A stretch of 64,000 nucleotides of DNA from Paragordius varius (taxonomy: Eukaryota; Nematomorpha). This document shows, in pieces, positions 50,501 through 62,200 of this stretch. The stretch spans positions 10,664,001 through 10,728,000 of the forward strand of contig OZ176054.1 of the NCBI GenBank assembly GCA_964247055.1, read 5' to 3'. Below the pieces are notes generated by a model that searched no databases, had not been told where the DNA came from, and saw only the letters and a program-made list of their open reading frames with translations. Every line of letters begins with the position of its first letter. Positions within the stretch are counted from its first letter, which is position 1. The position numbers and the translations under genes are program-made.

Positions 50501-52604
50501 CTGAAAAGTATTTCGAAATCATCATCAATTAAATAATGAAAATTTAATATACTTTCAAATTAGGAACAATTTTTATATTACTGCTATGGTTGTTTTAACA
50601 CTTTCCACGTAAATTATTATAAACAAATACGTTTTTTAGAGCGTGTTAGCGGTAATAACCGAAATAGGGAAAACAGGTGTTTTGTAGTTTCTTAACCCAT
50701 TTTTTGGGCTTGTAACTTATATAATGTGCCTGAAAAATTTGAAACACTTTGATATATAATATAAATCAGGGGCGTCCAACCGAAATAAGGCTGCAGTGCC
50801 GGCAAATTTGGATGCCAAAAAAATAAAAAATTGTTTAATTAGTAAATTTCTTTTAAAAAATCTAGGTAAAAAATGTTTTTCTGAATAACTATTATCGACT
50901 TTTGGAAATAATGGGATAGCAGATATTGTTATAATAAATAGTAGTTATGTTGCGTTCGTAGTTTTACATTAGAAATCTAATAAAATATATATTAATGCCC
51001 ATAGGTTTTTCGAATGCGGCTCGTCGGATTTTTCGAGCAAAAATGATGCACAAGCCATATGTGTTGAAAACTTTTGCTATAATACTTGCTTACCCCATAA
51101 AAATGCATACAAATTAATGATAAAAGATGTTGATTCGGAGTATATTTGAGTTAAAATGGATAATAAATTTTCTGCTATCAAGTTGTTTTATATAGGTGAA
51201 AAATTATTAAAATTGAAAATATGGTTGAGTTGTACATAAAACATATATTAATTTTGAACACATATATATAAAATTATATGAACATATTAGATTAATTAGC
51301 TCACATGGAAAAGAAGTTAGATACCCATACCTTGATGAAAATCTAGTCAAATTTTTAATGAGCCTACCTATAAATCAAAAGGTATTATAGATCAAATTTT
51401 ATTTTTATCAATTATCTCCTATTATATTAAGGCTTAATAATATTTATTTTAACTTGTTAATTTATTGTGTATGAGCGTAGTTTTCAAAGTTGTAATATAA
51501 GTTAAATTATTATCTTTAAGGCATTTTAAGCATTTAAAATTTGAATAGATCATAGATTTTTTTATTGGTATTTTATATTTAGTAAATATCCAGATTATTG
51601 GAAAGTGTTTGTTTAAAAATTTTATTGATGTAGGATATTTTGGATAAATATTTATTTTCTTCCAAATATCAAGCAATATGTTGTTGCTAATATACTAATT
51701 CCTTAATTGTAAAACTATTTTAATTTGTTTTATCATCGAAAGCATCAGAAATTTATTAAATTTATGGAAAATTTTATATTAATATTTATTTTATCGCTTG
51801 TAATGCAAATGATCGCTATTGTTTTTCATATTATAGTGAAAAATTTTGCATTTAATTAGTTTAATTCTATTTGAAAATTTTAATGTAATAAATCAATCAT
51901 ATATTTTCAACAATCAAATAATTTTACCAATCAAAATATATTTATTACTAAACATTTTAATGTTTTCAACAATAACCATATATTAATAAGCTATTATAAT
52001 ACAGAGTAAGTAAAAAATTAAAAATAAGTACGTTTATATTTAAATATTTATAAATTAACGAGTTTTATGGTGGGGAGATACTCAAATGTATATAATTATT
52101 CTAACAAAGCTCAAACATAATAAAATATTTTCTACCTAATCAAGGGGTTTTTAATCTAATCTATACCAGCTTATCATAAAAATCTTTACTACTCTTTGGC
52201 ATGATGATTTTAATTAAACTTTATAAATAATACTCGATTTAGGTTCGAAATTAATACGGCATTGCAGAGAAAATGCAAAAATTTATTTATGTTAGAAGGA
52301 TCCAGATAAATCAATTATAAAAAACTAAAGCTTGTAACCTGAATGTTTGATTATTTGATATACGTAAATGGTTACCTGTAAAGATGTTTTTATCATAATT
52401 TATTAGTTTAAAAGCTTACTTTATTTAATTATTAATTAATAGGTCAATTTCGATTTACCGCCCGGCCAAGGTGACAAATGGTTGTTGCGGCAATTAGCTG
52501 TGAATGTCATGGGTTTACCTCAGGAATTCTCTTTTAAACCCAAGAAAGCTATACAATTTGGAAGCAACATTGCTAAATTGCAAAATAAGAATGTGATCTC
52601 TTAA
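40427..52604 (+). CDS. ASNSD1: Asparagine synthetase domain-containing protein 1, complete
   Basis: Ten exons: 40427-40666, 40690-40815, 40839-40958, 40984-41312, 44994-45101, 48832-49157, 49772-49907, 49976-50059, 51300-51381, 52443-52604; 570 aa (human 643). Starts MCGIFFALN, giving the N-terminal Cys2 of class II glutamine amidotransferases, then FQRGPDS, LHLRG and WNGE, and [14 protein letters not shown] as in human. The synthetase half has a PP-loop LFSGGIDC near residue 258 (human SGGIDS, so Ser is Cys here), [58 protein letters not shown] and [13 protein letters not shown] near the end. Just before the PP-loop is a CRLCKN...HCEH Cys/His cluster not in human. Family members are asparagine-synthetase-like, with no established reaction that I can assert. 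Introns 1-3 are 23, 23 and 25 nt; later ones are 68 nt to 3.7 kb and hold MITEs and a hAT. Confidence 0.95.
41640..42000 (+). repeat. Interspersed repeat, copy 2 (related to 4040-4395)
   Basis: In ASNSD1 intron 4. Shares CATGACATGTGTGCAT, TTGAAGTAGTTTGATAT and TCAGTATTTTTTCAA in order with copy 1. Includes the 30-nt palindrome at 41953-41982. Confidence 0.5.
41953..41982. repeat. Perfect 30-nt palindrome
   Basis: Each half is AAATATGGGGTATCT in its own orientation, so the segment equals its own reverse complement around a central TCTAGA. Unusually GC-rich core for this region. Lies inside the repeat above. Confidence 0.9.
42595..43670. repeat. Inverted pair of related segments (42595-42710 and 43545-43670)
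   Basis: The right segment reads GGACACGAAAGCAATATAT...GAAACACCACACGATTCATT...GCAAGGGCTTG. The left segment, inverted, reads GGACACGAAAGCAATCTATG...GAAACACCACAAGATTCGTT...GCAAGGGCTGG. Roughly 100-nt homologous arms about 850 nt apart in ASNSD1 intron 4. They could be two copies of one repeat or of a gene fragment; I cannot tell. Confidence 0.7.
44532..44589. repeat. (TA)n microsatellite, longest in the window
   Basis: About 29 uninterrupted TA units in ASNSD1 intron 4. Confidence 0.95.
45482..45738 (+). mobile_element. hAT-type MITE in ASNSD1 intron 5
   Basis: 257 bp. Left end CTGGGGTGTCCAACACAATT; right end read inward TAGGGGTGTTAAACATG. Flanked by AACTAGAT and ATCTAGAT, a 7/8 target duplication. 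An inverted relative lies at 50767-51076 (shared GGCCGCATTCG, TATGGGCAT, TTTTATTAGATT and AACTACTATTT). Confidence 0.8.
45818..48274 (-). mobile_element. hAT transposon, 2457 bp, broken transposase, perfect target duplication
   Basis: Terminal inverted repeats CAGTGGTACTCACC and, from the right, CAGTGGTACTCAAACCGCGG. Flanked on both sides by identical ATATAACT (45810-45817, 48275-48282). The minus strand encodes a ZBED/Charlie-like hAT transposase in pieces: an N-terminal KKRKFSDEN motif near 47760, [20 protein letters not shown] near 47260, [10 protein letters not shown] near 47070, and a dimerisation tail with TAYSKMK...[13 protein letters not shown] near 46080-46160. Several stops and frameshifts separate the pieces, so it is inactive. 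It sits antisense in ASNSD1 intron 5. Confidence 0.93.
50767..51076 (-). mobile_element. hAT-type MITE in ASNSD1 intron 8, inverted relative of 45482-45738
   Basis: Begins CAGGGGCGTCCAACC. Its inverted body matches the MITE at 45482 over GCCGCATTCG, TATGGGCATTAATAT, TTTTATTAGATTTCTAATG and AACTACTATTT. The right end is eroded and the flanking 8-mers match poorly. Confidence 0.65.
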
Positions 52605-52611
52605 TTTTTGA

Positions 52612-52617
52612 AATAAA
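52612..52617 (+). promoter_or_regulatory. Poly(A) signal of ASNSD1
   Basis: AATAAA beginning 8 nt after the TAA stop (52602-52604), overlapping a second AATAAA. Confidence 0.55.
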
Positions 52618-52989
52618 TAAACTATGATAAATTATAATAATTCAACATTTTAATACCAATTCTTTGGCTAGAATCGACGATAAGCTTTGCAAAAATAGAA
52701 TATTGATTAACCTAAATAAAAACAAAAGTTTTAAACACGCGGGTATTGATTTTAACTTTTCTAATTCGCTATTTTATCACATATCAATAATTAATGAAAC
52801 ACATTAAAAAATGTTAAATCTAATTTTAAATTTTTTTCTTATTTATGAACTGATATACCTTTGCCGACTTTAACATATCAAATATATTTATATAATAACC
52901 TAAGCAGGTCAACAACAAAAATTATATCAGAAAATACCTATTTTGGGTTTTTTCCAAAAAAGTTAAAAAATAAAACAAAATGAGTAATC

Positions 52990-54685
52990 TATTACTTATA
53001 CAATTGGAAAGTGGTGACTTTGTGATCTGTTTCCGGAAAACCGGTGGACCCGTTCAAATCCAATGTCGAAAAAATATAATCATTAATGCATGCCCCGACA
53101 ATAGCTTCGCCCTTTTTTCGAATTAGGCTTCCAGTTCGGGTCCTTGCCGTGTAAAAAACGAGTTTTTTTGAAAACTTGTCCACATAAATAGTGTGTTTGA
53201 GACAATTTTCTGGAAAACGTGTTGGACCATTCGATTTTAAATATGATTTTAATTTACTTATTTTATTGCGCCGAACATAGTCGGCTCGCTTTTTTAATTT
53301 AGGCCCTCTTTTTACCCGGATCCCGGTGAAATGCCATTTTTTTCCAAGAAATTAAGTCCACAAAAATAATTTTTTAAATCTATTTTTCGCCCTAAGTATG
53401 AGGCCGTAATAATTATTTCATATTCCCTGTTAAAAGGCAAAAATTTGGGTTGAGCGTTTTTTATATTGGCTGCTAGGTAAGGAGATATTCACTAAAACTG
53501 CCCGTCATATCGAAAAAGCGTGCCTTTGGGGCTAAATCTCAGAAAATCTATCAGGTCATATGAGTTCAATAGTTGGTTAAAATAATACCCGTAACAAGGC
53601 AAAAATTTAGGTCGTGCGGTTATTCAGAATTAGCCGTTAATTAGGGCCCTGAAAAATGCGCCACCATAGAATGAATTTTTGGTTTTAAGGAAATTTTTCG
53701 AAAATCTTACGAAATATGGAATCAATCATGATTCCAGGTATTACCCGAAATAAGGCAAAAAAATTTAATCAATATTTTTGTTTCGCCACAAGTTAAAGGC
53801 TACCCGCGTAAACCTCGTCACCATATCGAAACAGCATGCCCTTAGAGCCAAATTTTAGAAACTAATAGGAACATATGGAGTCCTACAGATATTTCCAATA
53901 GAAAAGTAAAAATTTTGTTCGACGCTTTTTTATAACTACTCCTGGTAAGAAGCTACCGACCAAAAACTGCGCCACTATATAGAAATTGATTTATTTTAGA
54001 GCTAATTTACAGAAAATTTATGAAGCCATATGAACTCATGAAAAGATTGAAATAATATTACCCGTAACTATGTAAAAATGAAGGTCAGGCGTTTTTTATT
54101 AGCCGTTAATTTGGGCCCTAAAAATACGCCATCAATAACGATTATTTGGTGGTGAGGTATTTTTTTGAATTACCCATGAGCCGATGGTATAAAAGATGAT
54201 TTTAAATATTTGCCTATAATGGGAAAGAATTTATCAGCGTTTTTTTCATAAGGTCTATGGGTAGGGGTTACCGGTTTAAAACTGAGACGCCATACAAAAA
54301 ATGGCGTGGTTTTGGACCTAATTTTCAAAAACTTAAGAAGCCATACGAGTTCAGCTAAACAAATTTGTAGGGAATTTCTATAATATCATTCTTTCCTTTA
54401 AAAAGGGACCACGAATGATTTACTTTTTATATCCCTTGATCCCAGCTGTGTGAATATAATTTCAAAATAAAACCTCGCATGATTTCATTAAGCGAAAACT
54501 CAAAATAAATCCAATGATAGTTGAATATTACCTTTAATAAGGAAAAGTTTAAATATGGTCAATTTCGAGTAAATTAATTTTTTTTATCAAATATGTTTTT
54601 TATTATTTTATCTCCATTACCTCTATTTATTGCAAAAGAATGATTATCGACTACGTCACAGCGAAGCGTGGGGCCAGCTAGTAGA
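52990..54685 (-). repeat. 1.7-kb interspersed repeat, copy 2 (inverted)
   Basis: Read on the minus strand it begins ACTAGCTGGCCCCACGCTTC, runs through the same series of tandem monomers as 25110-26840, and ends in the tail with GCGAGCCGACTATG, ACCGGTTTTCCGGAA and CACCACTTTCCAATTG. Both full copies have the same layout, so the monomer block belongs to the element. Confidence 0.8.
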
Positions 54686-57120
54686 ACATAAAATCATATA
54701 AAATATACTAAAACAAATATTTAACATTAAATATGAGCTAATTTAGCTATAAAGCATACTTATATTGTATTTTTAAGGTGAATGCGAACTGTTTATATCA
54801 GGGTAAGTTTTAGTGTTTAAGGGCTTTTATGTGCTCAAAGGTGATTAAGTAAATGTTATATCCAACTAAAACCTAATTTGGCAATCGGCTATGTGACAAC
54901 TGACATATGCCAAGTAATTAATAGGCGCTTTATGGAAAAACTAATAGACATGGTAAACTTTTCATATTTTCATCCATCTTTAAATACCTTATCTTTAATT
55001 TATACCTTTCTATATGTTTTTATTTCCTTATAATAAATGTTGTTTCCCTTTCAAACCCCATTTTTTTATGAATGCACTAATTAATCTTAAAAAGTTTCTA
55101 AGGAAGCAACAAATTTACACAAAAGGGTCAGGATTACTTTTTCGTTTAAAATATAACAGGTAGGCAGTTTTGTCACATTTATGCCAATAATATGAAAAGT
55201 TAACTTATTTACAAAATTTACATTCCTTTGTTAGAGTAGCCAAAACTTTTCTAACACGGTATCATTTAAACAGGAATAATGAAATATTCCATTTAAAATA
55301 TATATTTTAGATGGAAGCTTATTTTAATTATAATTTTCGGAAGCTATATAGTTCCAACGTATGGTTTGCGATCTCCGGAAATTAAAATTTTATCACAACA
55401 AATTGGATTAATTTAATTTTTCTCGTAAACCTATCCAATTTATATATTACCTATTTTAGCTGGCATACTAATTAAATCTGAATTATAGTATTGAAACCAC
55501 TTTGGGGTTCAAATATTTTCGAAAGAGATTCAAAAAAATCATTTGTCTACCATTGTTTAAACGTTTCGTTTCTCCGATTTACATATAAAATAATGAAATA
55601 GATTAATGCAGTGATGAAATAGGGCATTTCTAATGAGTTTTTAAGCATTATCAATTCACCAATAGAAGACTTGTGAATAACCATGTATCAAAAATTTTTT
55701 TCATAATATTGTGATTTTAGTGATTAAAATAGGTATTTCGCTAAAATTTTACTCGAGTGAAATTTCAAAGTTTCGTGAATTGCTCAGGATTGTCAATCAA
55801 TATGCGGGAAGCTTTTATTTTTGTGATTGACGATGTATGAGAATTTTATATTAAAAAGGAATTGGAACTTAAAACAGGAGATATTAAAAATATTATTAGA
55901 AGCATAAAGGAAATGCATGAGGCCATAATCAATTTAAATAAAGATAGACTTTTCCTGTAAAATTAATCATCGCGGTTTTTTAAAGAGGCATTTAACATTA
56001 GGCGGTCTTTTGAAGGAATATCGCAAAAAGAGCACAACTATAATCTTTACCTTGATAAAATAATCTTGGACTGTTAATAAATTTACATGTCTAAAACATT
56101 TACAGAAATTTGGTTTACAAATCTTTTTAGGGATATTTTTTTACAAAAATCACTATTTAACAAGGGCAGGAAAGGGGGTAATAAAAGGGAACGAAGCCCG
56201 ATTTTCGGAACAAAGCGTATTATTTTTCCGTTAACCCACCCTTCCTATTAGTTCAAAAAATCAAATAGAAACAGGGTAGGGCGAAACACTGACGTAATTT
56301 ATAAGCGTTATTTTGGTGTTCTCATAAATGAATAAAAATCATCAATTATATTATTTGAATGGGTCTTCACGTTTTCAGGAAAATTGCTCACAGCTAGTCT
56401 TTGGTATTTTCATTATTTTAGTCAATTTATTCTGATTAAAAGTTGCTATAATAATACTGATACATATTTTCTAATTTAAATCATGGTATGCAGCAGTTAT
56501 TTAAAGGTTAGATATTTTTAGAGCTTAAAAATGTTTAAAAAATCTGTGTGCACATTACGGCTAGGCTTATATTTCTGAACATAAATATTTATACATATTT
56601 ATAAAATTTAAATATCAATCAATCTCTTTAACTTAATTTATATATTCCATAATTGTATTTCTAACACAATCGCATTATCCTAATTTTACAAGCTTAGTGC
56701 ATGTGTTTTTACAAGTTTTTTTTACTTAAATTATTTAATTTTTATAAATTCTAATATTAATTAAAATATTATTCAAAGCATCTTAATGTATATAATATTT
56801 CCTTGGTTAAACAAATATATATATATATATATATATTTAGATATCGGAATTCGAATGAATTTTATCTGCTGGACCTACAATAATATTAAATTTTAATTAT
56901 TTAATCAATATTTTTATAGTAAAATTTGGATTATGTATTAAAATTTATAGACGTTTAATCTAATTATATGAAATTTTTATTTATGTGTGACAGCCAATGA
57001 ATCCTAAATTAACAAAATTAATTTTTAATTTCCGTTTCAATCTCACAGTTCCAATTATTATTCATTTTATTACTAATATTTAAATTTATTTAAATATTTT
57101 ATTTGCGTAACCCTCAATCA
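54686..57120. other. Intergenic upstream of the receptor gene
   Basis: Mostly AT-rich. A short open stretch at 55850-55960 (+) encodes ELELKTGDIKNIIRSIKEMH-like helical sequence ending in a stop. It could be a dead exon, but no family is evident. A (TA)n run lies at 56815-56836. Confidence 0.4.
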
Positions 57121-59202
57121 ATGGTTAATAAAATAAATTCTTCAATAACTATAAATGTCGGGCATTTGACCAAACTACTGGACACAACAGTTATAAATGG
57201 AACAGAGGGGCAAGATGTCACAGAACTAAAGCTGGATGTGTTTAAGGATCTTATTGCAGACACTATTATGTCACAAAGGCTGAGAGATTTCAATCAGATA
57301 GCTTCGCTAATATTGATGTTGATTGGGATTGTGGGCAATTATTTGGGTATATTGAGTAGTAAATCTGTCCCTGTTCAAGTTAATCAAAGTACACACGATC
57401 TCAATCCAATTCCATCGATAAAGAAAACAAATAAATCAGATAACAGCGACGTCATACAAACTGTAAATAGCTCATGTCAAGACAAAAATAAATTGGCCAC
57501 ACAGCAAAAACCTGATCTCGTTCCAAGTAAAAATGTAAATCAAATATACACAAACCAACGGGAATCCAACCAACTGCAATTCATGAATAGAAGTATGGAA
57601 AGGTTGAAATCCTATGTTCCCACAAGCGTCCGAAGAAAAAATAATCGCGTCACCCCGTTGCCATCTCCAAAAAATAATTTTTCATCTGCCAATTCCATAA
57701 ATCGTTATGTTTTGCTTTGGTATTTCCGTATTAATTTAATAAACAGTTTTTTAATGTTAATCTATCCTATACCTTAATTGTTTTCAGGAGAACGTAATCG
57801 GCTAACAGAAACATTTTTACATTCACGTTTTTACGTTAATGTTGTCATTTATTTCGCTTATCCAACCACTCATATATTAGTGGCATATAGTTTTATTGTT
57901 TATGTAACATATTTTGCCAACCAAATGATTGCAATAACAAGACCATTTTTTTATCGAAGCCATGTCAAAACACCTTACGTTCGCAAAATACTTATAGTTT
58001 GTTTAATTTATGTCATTATTTGGCACATACCGTCCTATCATCGGCTTAAAATGATAAGCGTCCTCGTTATACCCAATCCAGCGGTAAAAAATGATGTCGT
58101 TATCAAACCGACGCCATTTTTTTGGTATGCTTATATTCTCAATCCAATACTTAAAGTCAACAATGATAGTACCCATAATTTAAATACTAAGCGTCAGGGG
58201 CGTATGTGGATAACATATTTAATATTGAGAGAAAGCTTTGTCTCAATATTACCGTTTCTAATCGTAGTAATAAGTAAACTACAAATAGTTAAGCAAAATA
58301 AAATTCGACAATCATTTCTGGAGCGAAAACAATTGAGTAATATTGTAAATCCAATTAAGCCAATATTAAACAAATTAAAAAAATCTTTGGATAGCACCAC
58401 AACTCCTAAAATAATCAAAGATGCCGAAATGCCTGTTATTCGAAGATCTAGTTCAATGAATGATGCTGATAACATTTTTAAAAAGTATCGAGATGCGGGA
58501 CTAAAATATTTAAATCAAGATTTCAAAAATATGGTTAACTGTATCCATAAGCCAAAATCGGGGTATGAAGAAAATCCTATAGTTCCATCCAGTCCTTTAG
58601 ACATATTTCATTTGGATCCGTTGCCTGTCAAAACGTCTGTTAGATTTAATAATGAAAACCCAGAATCTCTATCCAATAAAACAAATAATGAAATACAACC
58701 GCACTTTAAACGAAAGCGAAATATTATTACAAGAAAAATAAACAAATTGAAAGAAGAAACCAGCTTATCAAACTATAAAAATTTGAAAACAGAATCGGTC
58801 ATAAAGTTGGAGTCTAATTCGAAATCACGTTTATCAATGTGTGAGCGCATGCGAATCGAGAACAAGAGGCATATCAAAACTCTTTTAGTTTTGAGCTTAG
58901 AGTTTATTATTCTCTTACTGCCAATCTCTGTTTACAATATGATTGTAGATTTTTTAATTAGGGACAATTTTAATGCATACGCTCTTAATAATTTTTATAC
59001 ACTCCTTACTTTATTCCAATACGTATATGTATGCTGTACGTTTTATATAAATCTGGTTTTTAATTCGTATTATCGATCTTTCGTAAAAAATATTTTTATG
59101 GAACAATTCCAAAATATAAATTCAAAGTATTTTTTATTTAATCTCAAAATTAAAGTAAAATTATATTATTGGCTGGAATGTTTTAAAAGTTTTTTTAATT
59201 AA
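57121..59202 (+). CDS. Divergent rhodopsin-family-like seven-transmembrane receptor
   Basis: Probable peptide-type receptor in the plasma membrane. ATG at 57121; exon 1 to about 57727, exon 2 57788-59202, about 673 aa. The N-terminus has NSS and NGT glycosylation motifs. TM1 (residues 57-78) is LILMLIGIVGNYLGI with the GN pair. A long hydrophilic loop of about 120 residues follows. Exon 2 gives TM3 (ILVAYSFIVYVTYF), TM4 (ILIVCLIYVIIWHIP), TM5 (SILPFLIVVI), a third loop of about 170 residues, TM6 (LLVLSLEFIILLLPISVYNM) and TM7 with FYINLVFNSYYRSFV and a basic tail. Pro in TM5 and TM6 and Trp in TM4 fit class A. The DRY motif is replaced (FANQMIAITRP), the top-of-TM3 Cys is absent and NPxxY is not evident. 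TM2 is unclear: three phase-compatible donors exist (57703, 57727, 57745). Nearest in style to FMRFamide/myosuppressin-type receptors, with low confidence in ligand class. Confidence 0.72.
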
Positions 59203-59288
59203 CTAATTATAAAAGCGCCCATACGTTACGCATACCGTATTTAAAACAACTGATTACAAACCTGGAAATTTAAATTTTTATTTTTATT

Positions 59289-62200
59289 ATGACGGAGTTC
59301 CATGAAGCTATTCGAAAAATTTTTGAAGGTAATATTATTATTTTTTATTAAGTTTGGATCAAATAAAATTTATTTAAATAAAATGTCTTATATATCTAAC
59401 AATTTTTATTTACCAAATACTTATCAATAATACGACTTTTATAAGATTAATTTCTCTTAAAGATATGTATACTGATGATTGGATTGGTTTAGAAATCAAT
59501 TAAAGTGTCAATTTTATATTTTTTGGGATTGAATTAGTACATATTTCATACGGTATTATGGGAATTTAATGGCCTTGAGATATATAAATATTTTTCATAT
59601 TTGGGATATATGTAATTTAGAAAAGATCCTTTTATTAGTACACATACAAAGTCTAAAAATATGATTTTAGACATTTTAATTATATTTTATTCCTTGTTTA
59701 TCATAAATTTAATATCATAATATATATGGTTTTTAGACGTTTGTCGGAATTATTTTTAACTTTGACAAAAGTTTTTTTTGCAAAAAAAGGATCTAACAAT
59801 TTTGATATTCGGCATTTTTATTGCTAATTTATTTTTTCGAGAATATCCGACTTTAACTAATACTCTTTTATAAATTATTTTTTAGGCTCGCTTAACCAAT
59901 ACTATCAAGTCATTAACATAAAAACTGTTAACTACGAAAATATAATTAAAAAGTTGACATTTTTTCTTTTGATGAATAATCCCCATAGTAATTTTTTTAA
60001 AATAAGATATTCGCTTTATTACTTTTCGGGATAATATTTATATCAGAATGCAGAATCAATATTAAACATTTTTGTATTTTAGCTGTTTGCATTTAATTAA
60101 TTTTGCGACTAGTTTGATAATATTATTTGGCATAAAAAATACTTTAATATTAATATTTTTAAAGTTAGGTTAAACCGACATTGTGTAAATCTGTCTACGA
60201 AAAATGGAACATTAATGAGGTGTTAACTGTTAAACAATACACAGTGTTAATCATTAAAATTTTATTTTAGCTGCCGAGCAGTTTTTAAATTTAAATATTC
60301 TCAGAAATACCGATATTTAAATTATAATTAGCCACCAATGTAGGTTCACTTTTCGTAATTTAGCTAAAATATTATACAATTAATTATAATTTAGTACCAT
60401 ATTGTGTTGGTTTTTAAGTGGAAAATCAACTGTTTTTTAAATTAGAATTCGGATGCTGTCTAACATATATAAATCTATATACTATCCATTATATGTTAGT
60501 ATTGGGCAATTCTATTTAGCAATAATGTTTTAAAATATTTTTAAATAAAAATTGGAATTCTAGAGACAAAATCTATCCCTAATTAATACATAAAAATCAT
60601 TGGTAATGTAATTGGAAAAAACAATTTTCAAATATATTTTGGAAATATAATTTTTAAATATTGTATGCCTAATAAAATGTATTTTACTCTATTATTTAAG
60701 TTAATAACTAATTGGTTTTATGCGCTAAAATAAAAATAATTGTGTGTTTTAAATTGTTAAAAAAGCCAGAATATGAAATAATCACACATATATTTAGCTA
60801 CTGTAATTTAATTTCTGAATTTATAAATAAGTTGAAATTCGATTTAATTTAACCTAAAACAAATACGATTTCAAACATTTATCCAAACTTGACACATATA
60901 TCTTTATACACGATGCTGCATGTGATGAAATAGAATTTTAAATCAAAGTTTTTTTATCACAAATCCAATCTTTAATAAATGTTTCTAAATTACTTATTTA
61001 ATTAATTATATAATTCGAATTTCAATTATTTTTCACAGCAAATTTACGACATTCTTTATCTTTAGCCTAAATCAATTTAAAACGTTTTCTTATCAATGGA
61101 AGAGAAAATCTACAAAAAGATCCTATTTTTTCTATTAAAATTAATCTTCTACCTTTCTATCTAATATAAAATTAAGTCTGATCTAAAAAAATCAATCTAA
61201 TTTAATATAACATTTTAGAATTTATACAATGTTGAGTTAATTGTTTAGGCAGATATTGGAAAATTATTTTAACTTATAACTTATATTATTAAATGATGTG
61301 ATTAATTTAAAGACAGATTATCAAATTCTAATTTTATATATATCTTACAGATATATATAAATATATAATTTATATTGAATTGTTAATTTTTAGTGTTTGG
61401 TTTTTTACCTTCTGTATCTTTTTTATTAATTTTTGCAATGTAGGAACAACACGTTTGAATAAATATTGTTATATTAGTTTTTTTGGTTTAATTTTCTACC
61501 TCTTATTGTTGAATTTTTAAAATAAGGTTTTTTGATATCTTAATATATGGAAATTTACCTATTGTTCTGTTTACTTTGAATCATAATACCATGAATCGAT
61601 ATAAAGGGGCGGAGAGCTTGCAAAAATATATTCGAAACTGTTTGTATGAAATGGGTGTGAATTCGCATTTATTTTCTTTGTGTTATATTGATTGACAAAA
61701 TAACTGAACATTAAGAATTGATGTCGTTTAATGGCCATTACAACTTAACAGTTTATAAAATATTTTAATTTAAGGTCATATTAAGTCTTAAAAACTATCA
61801 CAATTACTGTAGGTTATAAATTAATATTTTAGTAAAAACTACATATATATTTTTTTTAATTAGATGTTGAAGTGTTCATGATATTACATGCAAAAAATTT
61901 TGTGGAAAATTTACCTTATGATGCCAAACTCCAACGTCAAAATATATTGGCTTCCATTAGGAATCTTAAACTCGAATATCCATCTATGAATAATTTGGGT
62001 TCATGTCCCGAATTTAACGCAGACGATACCGTGGATGTGGTAGAGGGAAAGGCAGACGAAAGTTATTTAAACGGAAAACTGGATACCAACAATGACACGG
62101 GCTTTTCTTCTAATTCTAATCGAGTATAAACCTATATATTTTATTAATATTCATAATATACTCATATTAAATTATTGATAGTGGAAGAATTATATATTTT

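Noticed and set aside
55840-56070. Coiled-coil exon (intermediate-filament or myosin-like)
   Set aside because: Short, followed by stops, no flanking exon or recognisable family motif.
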